The notes beneath the pieces were generated by a model. The model was given only the letters and a program-made list of their open reading frames with translations. It searched no databases and was not told where the DNA came from. This document shows positions 1 to 13,085 of a stretch of 64,000 nt of DNA, piece by piece. Within the stretch, counting starts at the first letter, position 1; every line of letters begins with the position of its first letter. The stretch covers positions 591,501 through 655,500 of the forward strand of contig VYZB01000383.1 in the NCBI GenBank assembly GCA_013397455.1. The letters are read 5' to 3'. The DNA is from Crotophaga sulcirostris. Its lineage: Eukaryota; Chordata; Aves; Cuculiformes; Crotophagidae. A program made the position numbers and the translations under genes.

Positions 1-905
1 GTGAATAATCTTAAGAAAATGAAAAAAATAGATGACAGGGAAAAAAATCTTATTTTTTTTTTAAAGAACTCTCTCTAAAATCGTTAGTAATTTCTATAAT
101 GAATGTCCATTAAACAGTTAAGCTAAAACGATTTGGTGCTTGTACACTACATTTACATTCTTATAAAGTGATTTCTGATATAAGACACTGGTACCAGGGG
201 TTTTAGCCATATTAAATATCCCAAACAGTCCTTGCAGTGTTGTTAGAGGTGTTTGTTATCACCCTGGAGCACATGTAAACGATAGCTGTAGCTGCCACTG
301 AAACCCAGCTTGCACCTTGCAGTCACCTCTGACATACCACCATGGTTCTGTGTCTCCCGAACACAGAGCATCTGTGGTATTTCAGGAGTTTACTAGAGTC
401 TCACTCTTGGTAGATGTTGCTGTTTCAAAGGCCACCACTGTGCCACCTTTTCATTCCCTGTCTCCAGTACTGCCTATTTTACTGTGGAGACCTGCTTGTG
501 CCACTGAATGCTGTGGGTGTGGATGTCCAAGTCCCACTGTTTCTCTCTGGTACTCTAAGGTGCACATGGTTTTTAGGATTAGTTTATGATTGAGGGTGCC
601 TAAAAACATTGTTGGCTAACTCAAGTCTTTAAAATCACTATTTCCTAAAAAAAATCGTTCTAATTGATGAGGTGCCCTGATGGCGAAATGACAATGGGTT
701 TGACAATGAGAAATAACTTGAGTTTTGGCATAATATGGGATATAAAATGTCAACTCTTTTTAATGAGTACTAATCTGTGGTCGTTTTGGCCCTTACTTGA
801 ACATAAATATTAAAGACTCTTTCAATAGTTTATTAACTCAATTTTAAACCTGCTAATATTTTTTTAATTATATTCTTAGATTTCAGTTCAGCGTCACTTA
901 CAGTA

Positions 906-1030
906 TTTCTGTGTGTGTGTGTGTTCTGTGCTTTGTGTTAGAGGTGTGTGTTTCTGTGTGTGTGTTTGTGCATATTTATATCTATGTATACACAAATAAA
1001 ACTTATATATATATTTTATATATAAGTTAT
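906..1030. repeat. GT-rich and TA simple repeats with a small inverted repeat
   Basis: Imperfect (GT)n runs from about 908 to 970 are followed by a TA-rich block. There, acttatatat at 1001-1010 is mirrored by atatataagt near 1017-1026, which could form a short hairpin. Confidence 0.8.
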
Positions 1031-4000
1031 CTAAGAATATGTGTTTACATAGGTTTATTTTAAGGAATCATGTCTCTGGATGGTGTATGCCACTGTTTGT
1101 AACTCAACCAGTCACTGCCGTGAAACGCATACATACACTATCTGTGACATGAATATTTTTCAGGGGGTGAAAGTTTTCCTACCATAGCAATTTTATTGCA
1201 GGGGGTGCATGCATGTGTTGGAGGACGCTGGTGTGCAGGGTTCTGCATCTGTAAAAGTCTGGATCAAAGGCCTTCTGCTCTTGTGTTGGGCTCTTCTCTG
1301 CCGCCCTAGGGTGACACCGACACTGTAAACTCACTCGAATAAACCCTGAACTGAGCGTTGCCTTTAAGACACGGATTCATTCATTCTGTCTACTCTCCTT
1401 TTGCAGAGAGAATGTGCCAGTAATACCTTCAACTCAGGAGTGTAACTGTGCAGTAAAATAAAACAAGCTGTTCCCTGCTTTTATGTTTTCAGAGCAATGG
1501 ATGTATTTACTGTAATAACAGAAAATTGACTTAGCTCATTGCCTGTATCAGCTACTAAATGATCCTTTCTGTCTTGAAGCAGGTTCTTTGTAGAAATGGA
1601 GCTAACCTAACCTGGGATAACTAAATCAATCTAACCAGCGTGTTCAGAACCGCTGGCATCATCCTCTTACTGTTTTTCAGATGAATGGTTATAACTGTCC
1701 AACTTCTTTTTACTATGTTTTAGTGCCTGAAATAGTTTCAGTATGCAGTAGCTGCTGCTACCTATTGTCTTCTGAAACCAAGGTTCATTTGCCAAGAGTC
1801 TGATTGGAGTTGCATTGTCATGGCAGAATTGCAAGCTCAGATGGCTCTTTGGAGCTTTGCTTCTGCAATTTACTGTAGCTATATTAAGATTAAAATTGCA
1901 CAGTTTGGGCACCGTCCCGAGTGACAGAGATTTCTAATCCTTTCACTGTCCTGACTATTTTAAGATGGAGAAGCAATTCAGGCGATATTCAGACTATAAC
2001 CTATTCTGCCTCTGTTCCAGGAAGTATCGAACAATTCAGAATATTTGTCAGTGCTGCCAGATGGAAACTCTTCGTACAGTCAGTAGGGAAGAATGAACAT
2101 CATCTTTTAAACTCCAATGATTGTTTTTCTGAGTTGGTGTGAATTGCTCACTGGTCTCCTAAACTTTAATGCTTGATAGAAGTTCCTGTGTCTGTCTTGA
2201 GTGTTGTAGTGGGTGGTTGTAATTACAGCCCTCGATGCCTCTGCACCAAAATAGAGGCATAATCCAGAGCTGCACAAAACCAACGTGTTGCCTCTGCGTT
2301 ATTTGTAATTGTGCAGGATGCTACGGCATTCCATGCACGCACAATGTTCAGGCTTCAGGATTTTATTATATTAGCAACCTGGCTTGGGATGGAGGTGGGG
2401 GTTGCAATTGTGCTTGCTGAGGTCTCTGAAAACTGTTTCATCCTCATCAGTGCCCAGCAGAAGCATCCTTCTCTGGAGGAGAAGTCCATTTCATGCCAGT
2501 AACCCAACTCGAAACTTTGGGAATATTTTTGGGTATGTGTTATCACTAGTCCCACCTTTGGATTTACTGAGGGTCTGAGCTGTTAGGAAAACTGCACTTT
2601 ATTGGAAGTTAGAGTTTGAGACTGCCGGGAGAGCCCTAAGCAATGCTGATACAATCAGCAGCAATGCAGAACAGGCTCAAAATAGTTAATAGATCTCTTA
2701 TTAAGTAGTGAAAGTTCTAATTCTGAGTCAGCAACAACTGTGTTTTTTGTCTAAATGAGGCATTACCTTGCACTGCTGCAGAGTAGCTGACATTGGCTGC
2801 TGCCTAGCCTGTGACTTGCCAGCAGAGGAAGGTGTTTTGGGAAATTACAATCTTCTCTTCATGACCCTGAGGAGCTTTTTTTTTTCCCCAAGCAGTGCAG
2901 GGCCCCCTAAAATATAAATTATTTTGCAATGTTTTGTATTGAAAATGCTAGAAAGGATGCTCTGTAGTGACCGCTCTACCTTTAATAGTTCTTCATTTTG
3001 AGTATGGGCTGTTTCTCGGGTGTCTGCTTGGCTCAGTAATAGCTCTCAGTTCAGCTTCTAGTCCTGCTGGCTTTTCTTCTTGTGAGCTGTAGAGCTGTGC
3101 TAGCTTTCATGCCGCTGCTGAAGAAGCTCATGGTTAGTAGAGGTAGGCTCTACTTGCAGCACTATTTACTCTCTCTCTTCACTGCATTAATTTCCTTTTG
3201 ATTCCTTCTCACGTGGCCGCTTGCTCCCCTGAGCCAGAGTCGGTGCAGGAAGTATGGAGAAATGCTCCTGAACCAGTTTTAGAGGGATGGGTTGGACAAC
3301 CATATACTTAATATGCATAAAAATAGTGATTTTTAGAAAATAGTGAAAGCTGAAAGGGAGAGCAGACCCAAAGGATTTTGCACATATATGAACAGATAGT
3401 CTGGTATGAGCAGACCTGAAGCTTAGAATTTAAGCTTCCTCACCTGGAGAGGTCAAGTGACAGGCACTGTGTATGTTAGGTAGTCATAGCATCAGGGAGT
3501 TATTCCCAACCATCTGACAGAGCTCAAATGAACAGGAGTGGGATGTCTTTAATCATGGAGAGAGCTGGAAAACCCCAGGCTGAGTGGTGCCTTAGTTTGC
3601 ATCAGTAACGCTGGGGAGCTCCAGGCTGGTGGATTGCATAAGGGGTGGTGGTTCCAGAGTGCATTTTGACCCTGAAATATTGTGTTGGCTTCTTCAAATC
3701 CATATAAAATTTGAAGTTTTGTGATGACAGGGATGTTAATGCCTGGCTTATTCTACAGTAAACTTAGGAAGTGGCTGCCTTACGCTGTAATATAATCAAG
3801 CTGAATTGATTTATATGCATACATTGGCTGTTACTAGAAAGGGAAATGCTATTTAATTGTGAGGATTGACTGAAATATGAATGGGAATTATACAATTTGT
3901 ACAGTGGATTTAACTGTGCTGTGATGCTATGGCAGCAGAGATTTAATTTTTCATCTTCATTTCTTCTATTGGGTCAATTGCAAAAATTAATAAGTATGAC

Positions 4001-5815
4001 AAAAATGCTTTTGTGTTTGATTCGGTTTGGGGGGTTATCTTTTAGACTAAGGCTGGATCATTGTAATAATTTGGCAATCAGCTACTACTCTGGTATGAAA
4101 GCATGCATTAGTATTTGGTACCGATGTGGTGTTTGATGTTGGTGCCACCAGTCAAGGTGGTGGTAGAGCACCAGACTTGGGGAGGGAGGGTGTGGTGTGT
4201 GCGAGGAGGCAGTGGTGTTCATGGAGGCACAGGCACACAAGGCTGCATGTTCACCCTGCCAAAAGTGAACAGCCTCGTTATCTTCCATGGGTCTGGGATG
4301 TGGATCCCAGTGTTGGAGCTGGAAGGAGGAGGGAGCACGTATAGGAATAGCTGAAGAGGGGAAAAGCCACCTTCGAATGGAGAGACAGCCTCTAGGCTTG
4401 GTCCTTTCTGTGTGAACAAGCGTAGGTATCAGCACAGGCTTCACTCATTCCCCTGCAGGTGTTTACTGCTGCCAGGTGGGTTATGGGTGGCCCTGGACTA
4501 TCTGCCTTGCTTCCTCCAAGATTGTCGTTCCAGATAGCAGAGGAAAATGGCCTCAGAGCAGGTGGCAGCCCCAGTAGAGTCGGAAGATGATGTCAATCTG
4601 CTTGTAATTTTTGCAATTTCTATTTCCAGACAGATGAAATTAATAAGTAGAGGAAGAAATGTAACTCCCTCTGAAGTTTTGACAAGCAAAAGCAAATATT
4701 TGCACAGATGTGCTGGCTCCTGCATTTTACTTGGGCTCATGATGTGTTTGGGGCAGTTTGTGCCCACCCAGACATGACCCCCAGCAACGATGCTGGGAGC
4801 TTCGTGCCTGGACTGGGGGGGCAGCGACTGGGGCAGAGGGGGAGAAGGGAAGCACTGCAGCCACGATGCCCAGGAGGTGCAAAGCTGGTGGCTGCCTGGG
4901 TTATTTATGCGGGAGGGATGTCTTCCACAGCCTGGTTTTAGCAGAGATTCATCTTCTATTTCCTCAAGGTTGAGGCTCTGACTTTGATTTTATGTTTGTG
5001 CCATGACTTGGGGGGCAGGATCAGCTCTGGCTGCGGCACTCTCCGTAGGGGCGCGGGTTTTCCAGGGCACAGCAGAGAAGGCAGGTGAGACTTGCTCCCA
5101 GCAATAACAGCTTTTCCTTCCACCATCTCTCCCCACTTGCTTTCCCCATGTGGTTTCTCCACTTGTTATATCTGGACAGACTCGTTGCGCTCACTTTGTA
5201 TTGCTACATGAAGAAAATGCAATGAGCAAACCCCGTTTTTTTTCTTTATGAGGAGCTTTTCCCTTTAGGCTCAGGCCACTTCACTGGCTGCTGCTCCCCC
5301 CCAGGGACAACGATGTGTTTTCCAGAAATATTTTTTTTTTCTCTGTCTATGATATTTACTAAATTAAAATATCTTTTTCCCCTGCCAAGTTTAATGTCTT
5401 CCGCTGTGCATTTTAGAAACGAGTACTTGATAAGGTGGGAAAAACAGCTTTTAATTATGTGATGCACCTAACAGTTGGGGGTTTTTGAACTGCATGAGCA
5501 TATGGAGAAGGAAGAGGGTTTCATGTGTTGGAGAGCATCTTTGTAAACTATCCTCGACCTGTAAGACTGTTCAATTTTACTGGAGTTTGTATGCATTTTA
5601 CTTTTGTAACTTTTTAAATGATTTCATAAAATTTTATTTTAGGGCAAATTCTACTTTTTGTATGCGATACTCCAACGTGATGTATTTTTATTTTTAAGAA
5701 AATAATGTTGAAACCACTATATAATTGTCAATGTAACACACCCACTGTGTCATTTCTTTTTAAAACTGGAATCTGACCATGAACTGTGTGTTACTTTACG
5801 TACTGGTTGTTGCAC

Positions 5816-5821
5816 ATTAAA
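5816..5821 (+). terminator. Candidate polyadenylation signal (ATTAAA), plus strand
   Basis: ATTAAA lies in GTTGTTGCACATTAAAGAGG, after about 200 bp of U-rich sequence typical of vertebrate mRNA ends. TGTGCTG and TGTTC elements follow within 35 nt. If used, transcription of the left-hand gene ends near 5840, tail-to-tail with SEMA5B. Confidence 0.4.
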
Positions 5822-6339
5822 GAGGTTACTCAGATGTGCTGCCGTCACTGTTCATTAATTCTGAAAAAATACAGGGGAGTAATTTATTCCTGCTCTAATG
5901 TCGCCGAAAAACACTGCAGATACTGCTTTGAAATGGGGATTGCTTAGGCTAAATAAATGTGGCCTCACCCAAAGCCCAGCTCAGCCACCAGGAAGACTTC
6001 CATCACTTTAAGTGGGGGTTTGGGCCAGGATCTGGCACCGCAGTTGGACCCAGGGTTCCTGCAGACCAAGAGGTGCAGGGGTTTGGCTGAGGCAGAGGGG
6101 CCCCAGCAGGCAGGGGACGAGGGAGGGGAAGGTGCTGCTGGTGGTACCACAGGTACCAGGTGGTACCACACCATCCTGGCTCGGATTCCACTCCTTGGGG
6201 CTCATGGGGGCTCACAGCTCAGGATGCTGCAAGCGGGTTGATTTTGCTGGTTCCCAGTGTTATTGTGTCCTTTTGGGCTTTTGGAAAGGAGACCCTTCAT
6301 AGTAACCTTCCTTATGTTTATTCTGCATCTAATTGAAAC

Positions 6340-6640
6340 AGACCTGACCCAGGTTCCACCTTTATTTTCTCAGATGAGCTCTTCAATACCTCCCTGACTA
6401 CTTACCGGGGTAAGTTTAAAATAGCCTCACAGCCTATTACTGCTGGGAAGAAATCTGTCAACTCTTGTATTGTGGAATATCTGGGCCCCACTATTCTTAG
6501 CAACAGCCTCTTTCCAGGCTATATATGGCAGCTTAAGTCTCCTCTAATGACACAGTTCCCAGTCATATTTATCTTTGCAGTGTTACGGAAATCTCCATCC
6601 TTGGGGAGATGAGAGCTGATCCATCCCCCATCTCAGACCT
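6340..6640 (-). repeat. Possible ancient CR1-family LINE fragment (endonuclease region)
   Basis: On the minus strand around 6552-6529 the decayed frame reads V-I-R-G-D-L-S, resembling the GDFN motif of LINE apurinic endonucleases. The surrounding sequence has the texture of old antisense CR1 copies in birds and turtles. Stops interrupt the frame. The bounds are approximate, and the family call is by eye only. Confidence 0.3.
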
Positions 6641-7169
6641 CTGGTCCAACTCAGATCCCTGCCACAGTTTTGTCTGTTGGTGAACCCTTGATGGAATCCT
6701 TTCTCAAAGGGTTTTTAACCAGGTTTCTGTTTTATCTTCACTGTTGTTGAAATCTGCTCCCTCCCTGGCATAGAAGTGATTTTTATTCTCTCTTTCCTGA
6801 TTAGTGCGTGGTGGTGGTGCCCTGTCTGACCACGCTAGAGTTGCACACGGGCAGATGGGACTTGCAGGCATTTGGTGGTGTGTCCAGATGTGCCCAGAGG
6901 TGGGGAGCCTCTCACTGAGACCTCACGTCTAATGACCACGGGACCAGCAGAGTCTGGGCAAAAAGGCAGAGCCGCTTGTAGATAACAGGTATGGATATTC
7001 TGGCATCTCAGCTGGGGAAGAGCAGGAGCAGCAGCCACCCCCATGAGGTGGATCTGCCTTTACTCTCCTGCTGGGGGCACGAGGGCTGTGTGACCACACT
7101 GCTTTATGGGCTCCAGGAGCACAAGGTGGGCTGCAGGCAGGGCGTGTTTGTTGGGAGCCAAGGTGTTGG

Positions 7170-7300
7170 CCTTTACCTGACACACCCCCCCCGCGGCCTG
7201 GGCCTGCGCCGGCAGGGGAGGCCCCGGGGCCTGCACCGCGCCAGGGCTCCTCAGCAAAGCTGCCCGGGGCAGCGAGCGCTTCTCTCCTGGTGTGGGACAG
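7170..7300. other. GC- and CpG-rich patch next to a CR1
   Basis: A run of C with CCGCGG, GCGCC, CCGGGG and GCGCC lies in otherwise moderate-GC sequence, ending just before the CR1 at 7322. Open frames through it lack splice sites and any known domain. It could be a small methylated or unmethylated CpG cluster; no function is visible. Confidence 0.4.
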
Positions 7301-7321
7301 TCACTCACTGGAGTCATCCTT

Positions 7322-7622
7322 GGATGGGGTTGGGCTCTTCTCTCAGGTCACCAGTGACAGAACTAGAGGACATGGACTCAAGCTTGGTCAGGGAAAGTTT
7401 AGGCTTGATTTTAAGGAAAAGTTCTTCCCTGAAAGGGTGATTGGCCATGGGAATGCGCTGCCCGGGGAGGTGGTGGAGTCGCCAACCCTGGAGGTGTTTA
7501 AGAGGAGATTGGCTGAGGCACTCAGTGCCAGGGTTTGGATGCTGGGTTGGTGTTGGGTTATAGATTGGACTCGATGATCTCAGAGGTCCTTTCCAACCTT
7601 GTGATACTGTGATACTGTGATA
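7322..7622 (+). repeat. CR1 LINE 3' end, plus orientation
   Basis: A 5'-truncated CR1 carries the end of ORF2 ([20 protein letters not shown], then [20 protein letters not shown]) and the 3' tail GACTCGATGATCTCAGAGGT. It finishes with a tandem ATACTGTG octamer repeat. It closely resembles the copy at 9.5 kb and those at 28.4 and 46.1 kb, so it belongs to one relatively young subfamily. Confidence 0.95.
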
Positions 7623-9473
7623 AGGGCTACAAAAAACACCTTAATTCTCTGGGAGCCCAACAAGCACGGGAGCACAGCCCCGTGGCAGCAGGGCGGCCCT
7701 GGGTTGTCCCGACTCTCAACAGGAGGCTTTGCAGCAGGTCCTGCGGCTGCAGAGAGGTTTCTTTTTAGGAGATTTCTGCTTTGCTCACAGCTGCAGGCAG
7801 GCCCTGGGCATGGAGGGGCTCTGCCAGCGGCACCGGTGCAGGCTGGAGCCTTCCCTAAGGGCTGCAAAGGCTGTGCTGCAAGCGAACGTATCTGCCCGTC
7901 CATCCGTCTGCGTGGTCACAGACACACAGCCATGGTAAGTACCTGGGTGAGGCTCTAAGAGGCTGCGGGCAGGGTGTGCAGGTCTCTTGTGGGCAGAACA
8001 TGGGGGAACCCTGCCTTGGTCGCAGCCTGGGGAGGAGAGCGCAGGCACAGCAAATGCTGGCGGGCAAAGCAAACCCCAGTGCATCCTGCACATCAGCCTC
8101 TCCCTGGGGTCTTCTAAACCTGCCTTTGACTGCAGAACTGTGTCTGGAGTATGGACGTAGCTTCTCAGTTAGTTTGGGTGCTGAAAGAGCATCTCTGGTG
8201 GGCAAAGGGCAGCTCTGAAGGGTTTGTGGTGAGCAGATGGGCAGCAGAAATGTGAACTAAGCCAGCAGAGCCTTGTGTAGCAATGACTTCAACTGTCATT
8301 GAGGTGCAGGAAAGACCTTTTTTGAGAGAGATTTTTCAGAATAGGGCTTATCCTGTGCTAAAATATTACAGCTCATCCTAGCTTGTACACTCATGTGGTG
8401 CTTAAGGATGATTTTTTTCTCTTGACTGGGTCAGTACTGTTGTTTTTTGGGCTGCTGCACAGAAGGGATGCTTGAAGCACGAGTCTGTACCTATTAACTC
8501 TGGACCCTCCTTGGCTGTGACAGCACCTGTTGTGGCAGGGACTGCCAGGGCCAGAGCTGCTCCCCAGGATGGGCGACTTCCACCAGGCAGCAAGATTTGT
8601 CTCTTCCAGTGCCAGAGAAGCAATGGGTCAGCAGAAGACAGCAGTAATTGCCAGGAGGCTTTCAGGCAGAAAGCAAGGCTCTTGCTCGTGGACAGGCTGA
8701 TGTAAGTCAGCATGTAAATTGGGTACAACATAAAAATAATTTCAGCTGAACTCCTATGAAGAAACCTATGAACAAAAAAATGTTGTTGCTAAGGAATGTG
8801 AAAACAGAAAACAATAATGTGGCTCCTGCCAGGGTAATAAAAATGTATCAGCATTATGCCTGCTCTCTCATATAGATCGCTTGCTCGTGACAGTATATTA
8901 AGTACTGCAAAAATGGGTACAGTTTTCTCTGTGGCCATTGGTGCTTCACATCATGGAAATATCAAATGTGTCTGATGGCTGTTCATTACCCTGCACTTGA
9001 GAGGGGAGAAATCCATTGCTGGCCCCATTATTTCCAGGACAGCAAGGAAATGACTACAGGAAGTAATGAAAGAATACACCAAGGTTAGATGAATCAAACA
9101 TCCATAGCTTGCTGCCATTCGCCATGGTCAGTGCTGACTCCAGTGCTGGGAGACACCACACTGTCTCTGGAGTGATGGAAAACCAGGACTGCATTTTGGT
9201 TCTGGCTCATTGCCACTTCATGAACTGTGACATTTGACAGCGAAAATCTCCAGAAGACTTATTTTGAAGAATCACAGTGGTACAGCACAGCTCCTCAGTG
9301 AGGAGACACCTTGACCCCTGCAGCCAGAAAGAACATTAAGTGTTTGCTGGATACTGGACCCACTTCAGGTGGTACAAGAAACCAACAAGTTGCATCATCC
9401 ATGTTCTGTAGAGATACCCTCCATGGAGGCAAGGAGTGGACGTGGGCTGTTTCTGAGTATGTTTCCTTGTCAT

Positions 9474-9497
9474 CTTTATAGTTTTAAAACTATAAAG
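9474..9497. repeat. 24-bp perfect palindrome at a CR1 junction
   Basis: Positions 9474-9497 equal their own reverse complement (each arm is ctttatagtttt). The palindrome ends one base before recognisable CR1 sequence begins. No spacer separates the arms. Confidence 0.9.
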
Positions 9498-9795
9498 TTT
9501 CTTCTCACAGGTGACCAGTGACAGAACTAGAGGGCATGGACTTAAACTTCGTCAGGGGAGGTTTAGACTTGATGTTAGGAAGAAGTTCTACACTGAAAGG
9601 GTGATTGGCCACTGGAATGCGCTGCCCAGGGAGGTGGTGGAGTCGCCGACCCTGGAGGTGTTTAAGGGAAGATTGGATGAGGCACTCAGTGCCAGGGTTT
9701 AGGTGATGAATTGGTGTTAGTGTTGGCTTATAGGTTGGACTTGATGATCTTAGAGGTCTCTTCCAACCTGGTTATACTGTGAAACTGTGAAAATG
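9498..9795 (+). repeat. CR1 LINE 3' end, plus orientation
   Basis: This has the same subfamily and 5' breakpoint zone as the copy about 2.2 kb to the left. ORF2 remnants read [20 protein letters not shown] and [20 protein letters not shown]. The tail carries TTGGACTTGATGATCTTAGA and ends in ACTGTGAAACTGTGAAA. A perfect palindrome sits exactly at its 5' junction. Confidence 0.95.
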
Positions 9796-12700
9796 AAAGC
9801 AAGCCAATCGTTCATGTGCTAGAGTATCTGCCATGAGGTGGTCAGTCACAACTACAAAAAAACAAGAGTGACAAAATTCTGGGTCACAAAGCAAACCTGC
9901 CCTTTGTGCTGACCACAGCAAAGCTGGAAAAGGCAAGAGTCAACCCAACTGCTGAGATCCAGCTTCACATTGTTATCTCAACAAACAAAATTACCTTAGC
10001 CTGAGTCAGTCCTTTCTCCAGAGGAAACAGTTTTGGTTTGGGGAAAACGTAAGTAGATTGAAGGGTTGAAATCTGACCAAAGATGGAGGGGAGATTGTCC
10101 TGGGAAATATGCTGATACCTTACCCTCATAGTCTGATTCTCACCATTCATGACAATGTAAAGAATTTATTGTCTGTCCTCAGCTCACATGCTGGAGGAGG
10201 GGTGTGTGATGGAGCTGTGTTAGTTTTTTTCTCTTCTCTTGGAAACAGGTTTGGGCAATGTTGAAATCTGCTGCCTTCTTTATTAATATGAAAGCTTTTT
10301 CATCAGAAAGTGCAATGATAACTCCACAAGTGGCTTTTTATGAATGAGCAAAACAAACATATTTCAGCTGTTACCAAAACAGCATTTTTAATGAATCTCC
10401 AAAGCAGTTGTAATTGAACTGTGTGCTTGAGAGCGTGTGTTCTCCTGGCTGTATGCTCAAGGTTCCCATGAAGAACCCATGAAATACCACAAGAAGCAAT
10501 GCTTTCACAGGAGAAAGTCCTGACTCTTGTGCATGTGGAGGAGCTCTGTGCCAAGTTCTGGGCCGGGATGTCTGCACTGAGCAGGTTTTACCCTGGGGTT
10601 GTGCCTGAGCTTGAGGACTGTCCGTGTGCCCATCCCCAGCATCATGGCCACATGGGCTCTTGCAACTGAACCAAATGCCTGTGTGGGCAGAGGGAAGTGC
10701 CAGGTGTCACAGCCAGGGTTGAAAGGGGGCTGGGGGGCTCTGGTGGGCATACTGGGCACAGCAGTAGTAGCCCCACTTGGGGTTTTGTCTCATTGCCATA
10801 GCCTGACTGTTTTCTGAGGAGGGGTCTGCCTGGCCACCACTTGTCCCTGGGCAGCCACTACCAGCTCCAGGTGGCCTCTGGATGCCGTGAGCTGCGGGCT
10901 GGCCCACCTCATGCTCTCCCCTTTGTCTGACCAACAGGGGACACCTCCACCAGTGCCCAGGCAGCTGCAGTTCCCAGTAACGTATGAAGATCACAGAACA
11001 GGGAGTTAAAAACCTTCCTAAAGATCAGGCTGCAGGATATTTCTTATTTCTGTGCTATCTGCAGGGCCTGATGCCTGGTCAGAGGAGGAAATTAACTTGG
11101 TCTGACATGACTTGCTCTTGATAATGCCCTGGTGCAAATACACAGCTGCTCATCTGCTTTGCAGTGGTTCCAGCTCATTCATCCAAGTCCCTGCTCTGCA
11201 TTTTCACAAGCACTGACATTAACTGGGCTGGGCTGCAATTCTCTGCCCATCCTTTCCTCCATAATACCCACCAAGTGTTGGCTGTGGTGTTGCCCAGGCA
11301 AGTTTCCCCCACTCATGGACATTTCCAGCCCTTGATGGAGAAGAAAACACCAGTGAAGGGGCTTTCTACAGAGGGACAGGGCTAGGACAGACTCATCACT
11401 GCAACATCTGGCTCAGGGCATCCCTAAAGCATTTATTGCTGGGAGGAACCATGTGGAAATGAATCACAAAGAACCTTCTGCTTTTTTTCTTTTCCTCCAT
11501 TTATTACAGTGACCCTGTGAGCGCTGCCGCAGGCAGGTTGAAGGGGGCCGTGGATCCTCAGAAAACTCCACACCCCAGCCTCCAGGTTTGCAAGTGCTGC
11601 TGCAGGTGCTCCCCAGCAAAGCCCATGGGCAGTGGGTGCTGCTTGGCAGCCCACCACCAGCAGCACAGCCTGAAGGCTTTGGCTTCATCAAAACCAATGG
11701 GGAATCTGCAAGGTAACAAAGTTTTCGCTGTTTACTACACACAGTTAAGAATTAAAGAGGAAAAGGGTACAGCTGGGATGTGGAGTGAAGGTGAGAGAAC
11801 AAAATGTACTGGGGCTATGAGGGAAACTGTTATGTTAATGAATCAAATTAGCAACTAGGAAAAAAAAAATGTTGTGGTAGACAGATTTTAAGGAAATTGG
11901 AAATAGGCTCCAACGTGATACTTTGCTCTAATTGTGCGCAGAGGTGTCCTGATGCAGAACAAAACCATTCAGAAATGGTCTCCCTGTATTATTGTGCAAA
12001 CTAACTGGGAAAAAAAAATCCATCTTATTCACAGCGAGTTTGTTTTTACTGATCTTGTGCCTCTCAATTACTTTTTAATGGTCTGCATTGAAAAGAAATT
12101 CCTGTATGCACACTTGAGAATATGAAAACACCCAAATGATAGCTTATGATTTACTAGGATTAAAGTATTATGTATGCAGGTGTAGCACGTTTCAGGTTAT
12201 TAGTAATCCAATCTATTTTTTATGACATTATGGTGTAATTTTCTGTATGAAACTTCAATATAAGTCTTGAGCTGTATCGGAACATAAACTAAAATGTTCC
12301 TGACTCTGTCACTTTTCATGGTCTTTACTTTGATTAATAAATGCAACAAGAGCTATAAAGTTCTTCAATACGAGGCTACGATCATCCTTCAATCAAAATG
12401 TGTCCCTCCGCTTTTTATAAATTTTTGCATCAATATGTGGGGCTTGAGAAGGAGCAGTGATAGGATTTCATTGTAACTCAGCACGTATGCCTGAAAGGCT
12501 CTGCAGAAGAAAAGTGTGTTTTTTCTTGTTGCAGCCAGCCAGTCTCCTTGGCATGGTAAGCAGTGGTGTCCTTGGAGACTTGGTGTCATCCGCGGGCGAG
12601 CTGAGGAGCAGAGGTGAGCTGTGCACTGCAAAACTGGACATGGATTTGGCACCCCGAATTTCAGACAGGTTTGATCTTACTTCACTGGGCACCTTACTCA

Positions 12701-13079
12701 CAAATATCATTTTTCAAATGCACCCCAAGGCTGGTGTGGAGCTGTGCTCCAACATTCAGCTTGTGTGCCAGGGGAGTTGAACTGCAGTGACAGACTTTGG
12801 CGTTACACTCAGCAACACAATTTTGTAACCACGGAGTCTACAACTCATGACAAATATAATCCAGATTGGAGCCTCAGGATGCAGCCAGAGTGCAGACAGG
12901 GAGGAAGGATGTATGCTACAATTCCCCCACAAGTCGTTCAGTGAATTTTGCGTTGTCTTTGGCCCCCAACATCAGGAGGAAGCTCTGACCCGTCACGCCA
13001 GTGCTGCTCAGGAGCCCCAACCCCACCGTGCATCAGCCACTGAGGGGAAATAACTCACAGGCTTGCCAGGTTGGTCTCT

Positions 13080-13085
13080 TTTATT
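13080..13085 (-). terminator. SEMA5B: Candidate polyadenylation signal of SEMA5B
   Basis: The minus strand reads AATAAA inside ATTCAGAAATAAAAGAGA, preceded by a typical U-rich 3'UTR end (TTGTACAATGTAAAGAATAA). About 60 nt further downstream is a G/T-rich element (GGTGGGGTTGGGGC). Cleavage would fall near 13060. It is the most 3'-end-like sequence between the stop codon and the intergenic CR1 cluster, but it is a prediction. Confidence 0.45.

Larger units (their letters stand above)
1..5840 (+). other. Likely 3'UTR of a convergent plus-strand gene
   Basis: There is no credible coding exon here on either strand. The stretch is AT-rich, unbroken by recognisable interspersed repeats, contains GT and TA simple repeats, and ends at a 3'UTR-like segment with ATTAAA at 5816-5821. 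In mammals the neighbour that converges on SEMA5B is SLC49A4 (DIRC2), whose transcript has a long 3'UTR. That name is a synteny guess, not seen in the sequence. Confidence 0.3.
5841..13059. other. Intergenic interval between two convergent gene ends
   Basis: No exon with plausible splice sites or a known domain was found. The interval holds an ancient CR1-like fragment near 6.35-6.64 kb, a GC-rich patch at 7.17-7.30 kb, two plus-strand CR1 3' ends and a 24-bp palindrome. The remainder (about 7630-9470 and 9800-13050) is unique-looking sequence in which I see nothing else. Confidence 0.5.
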
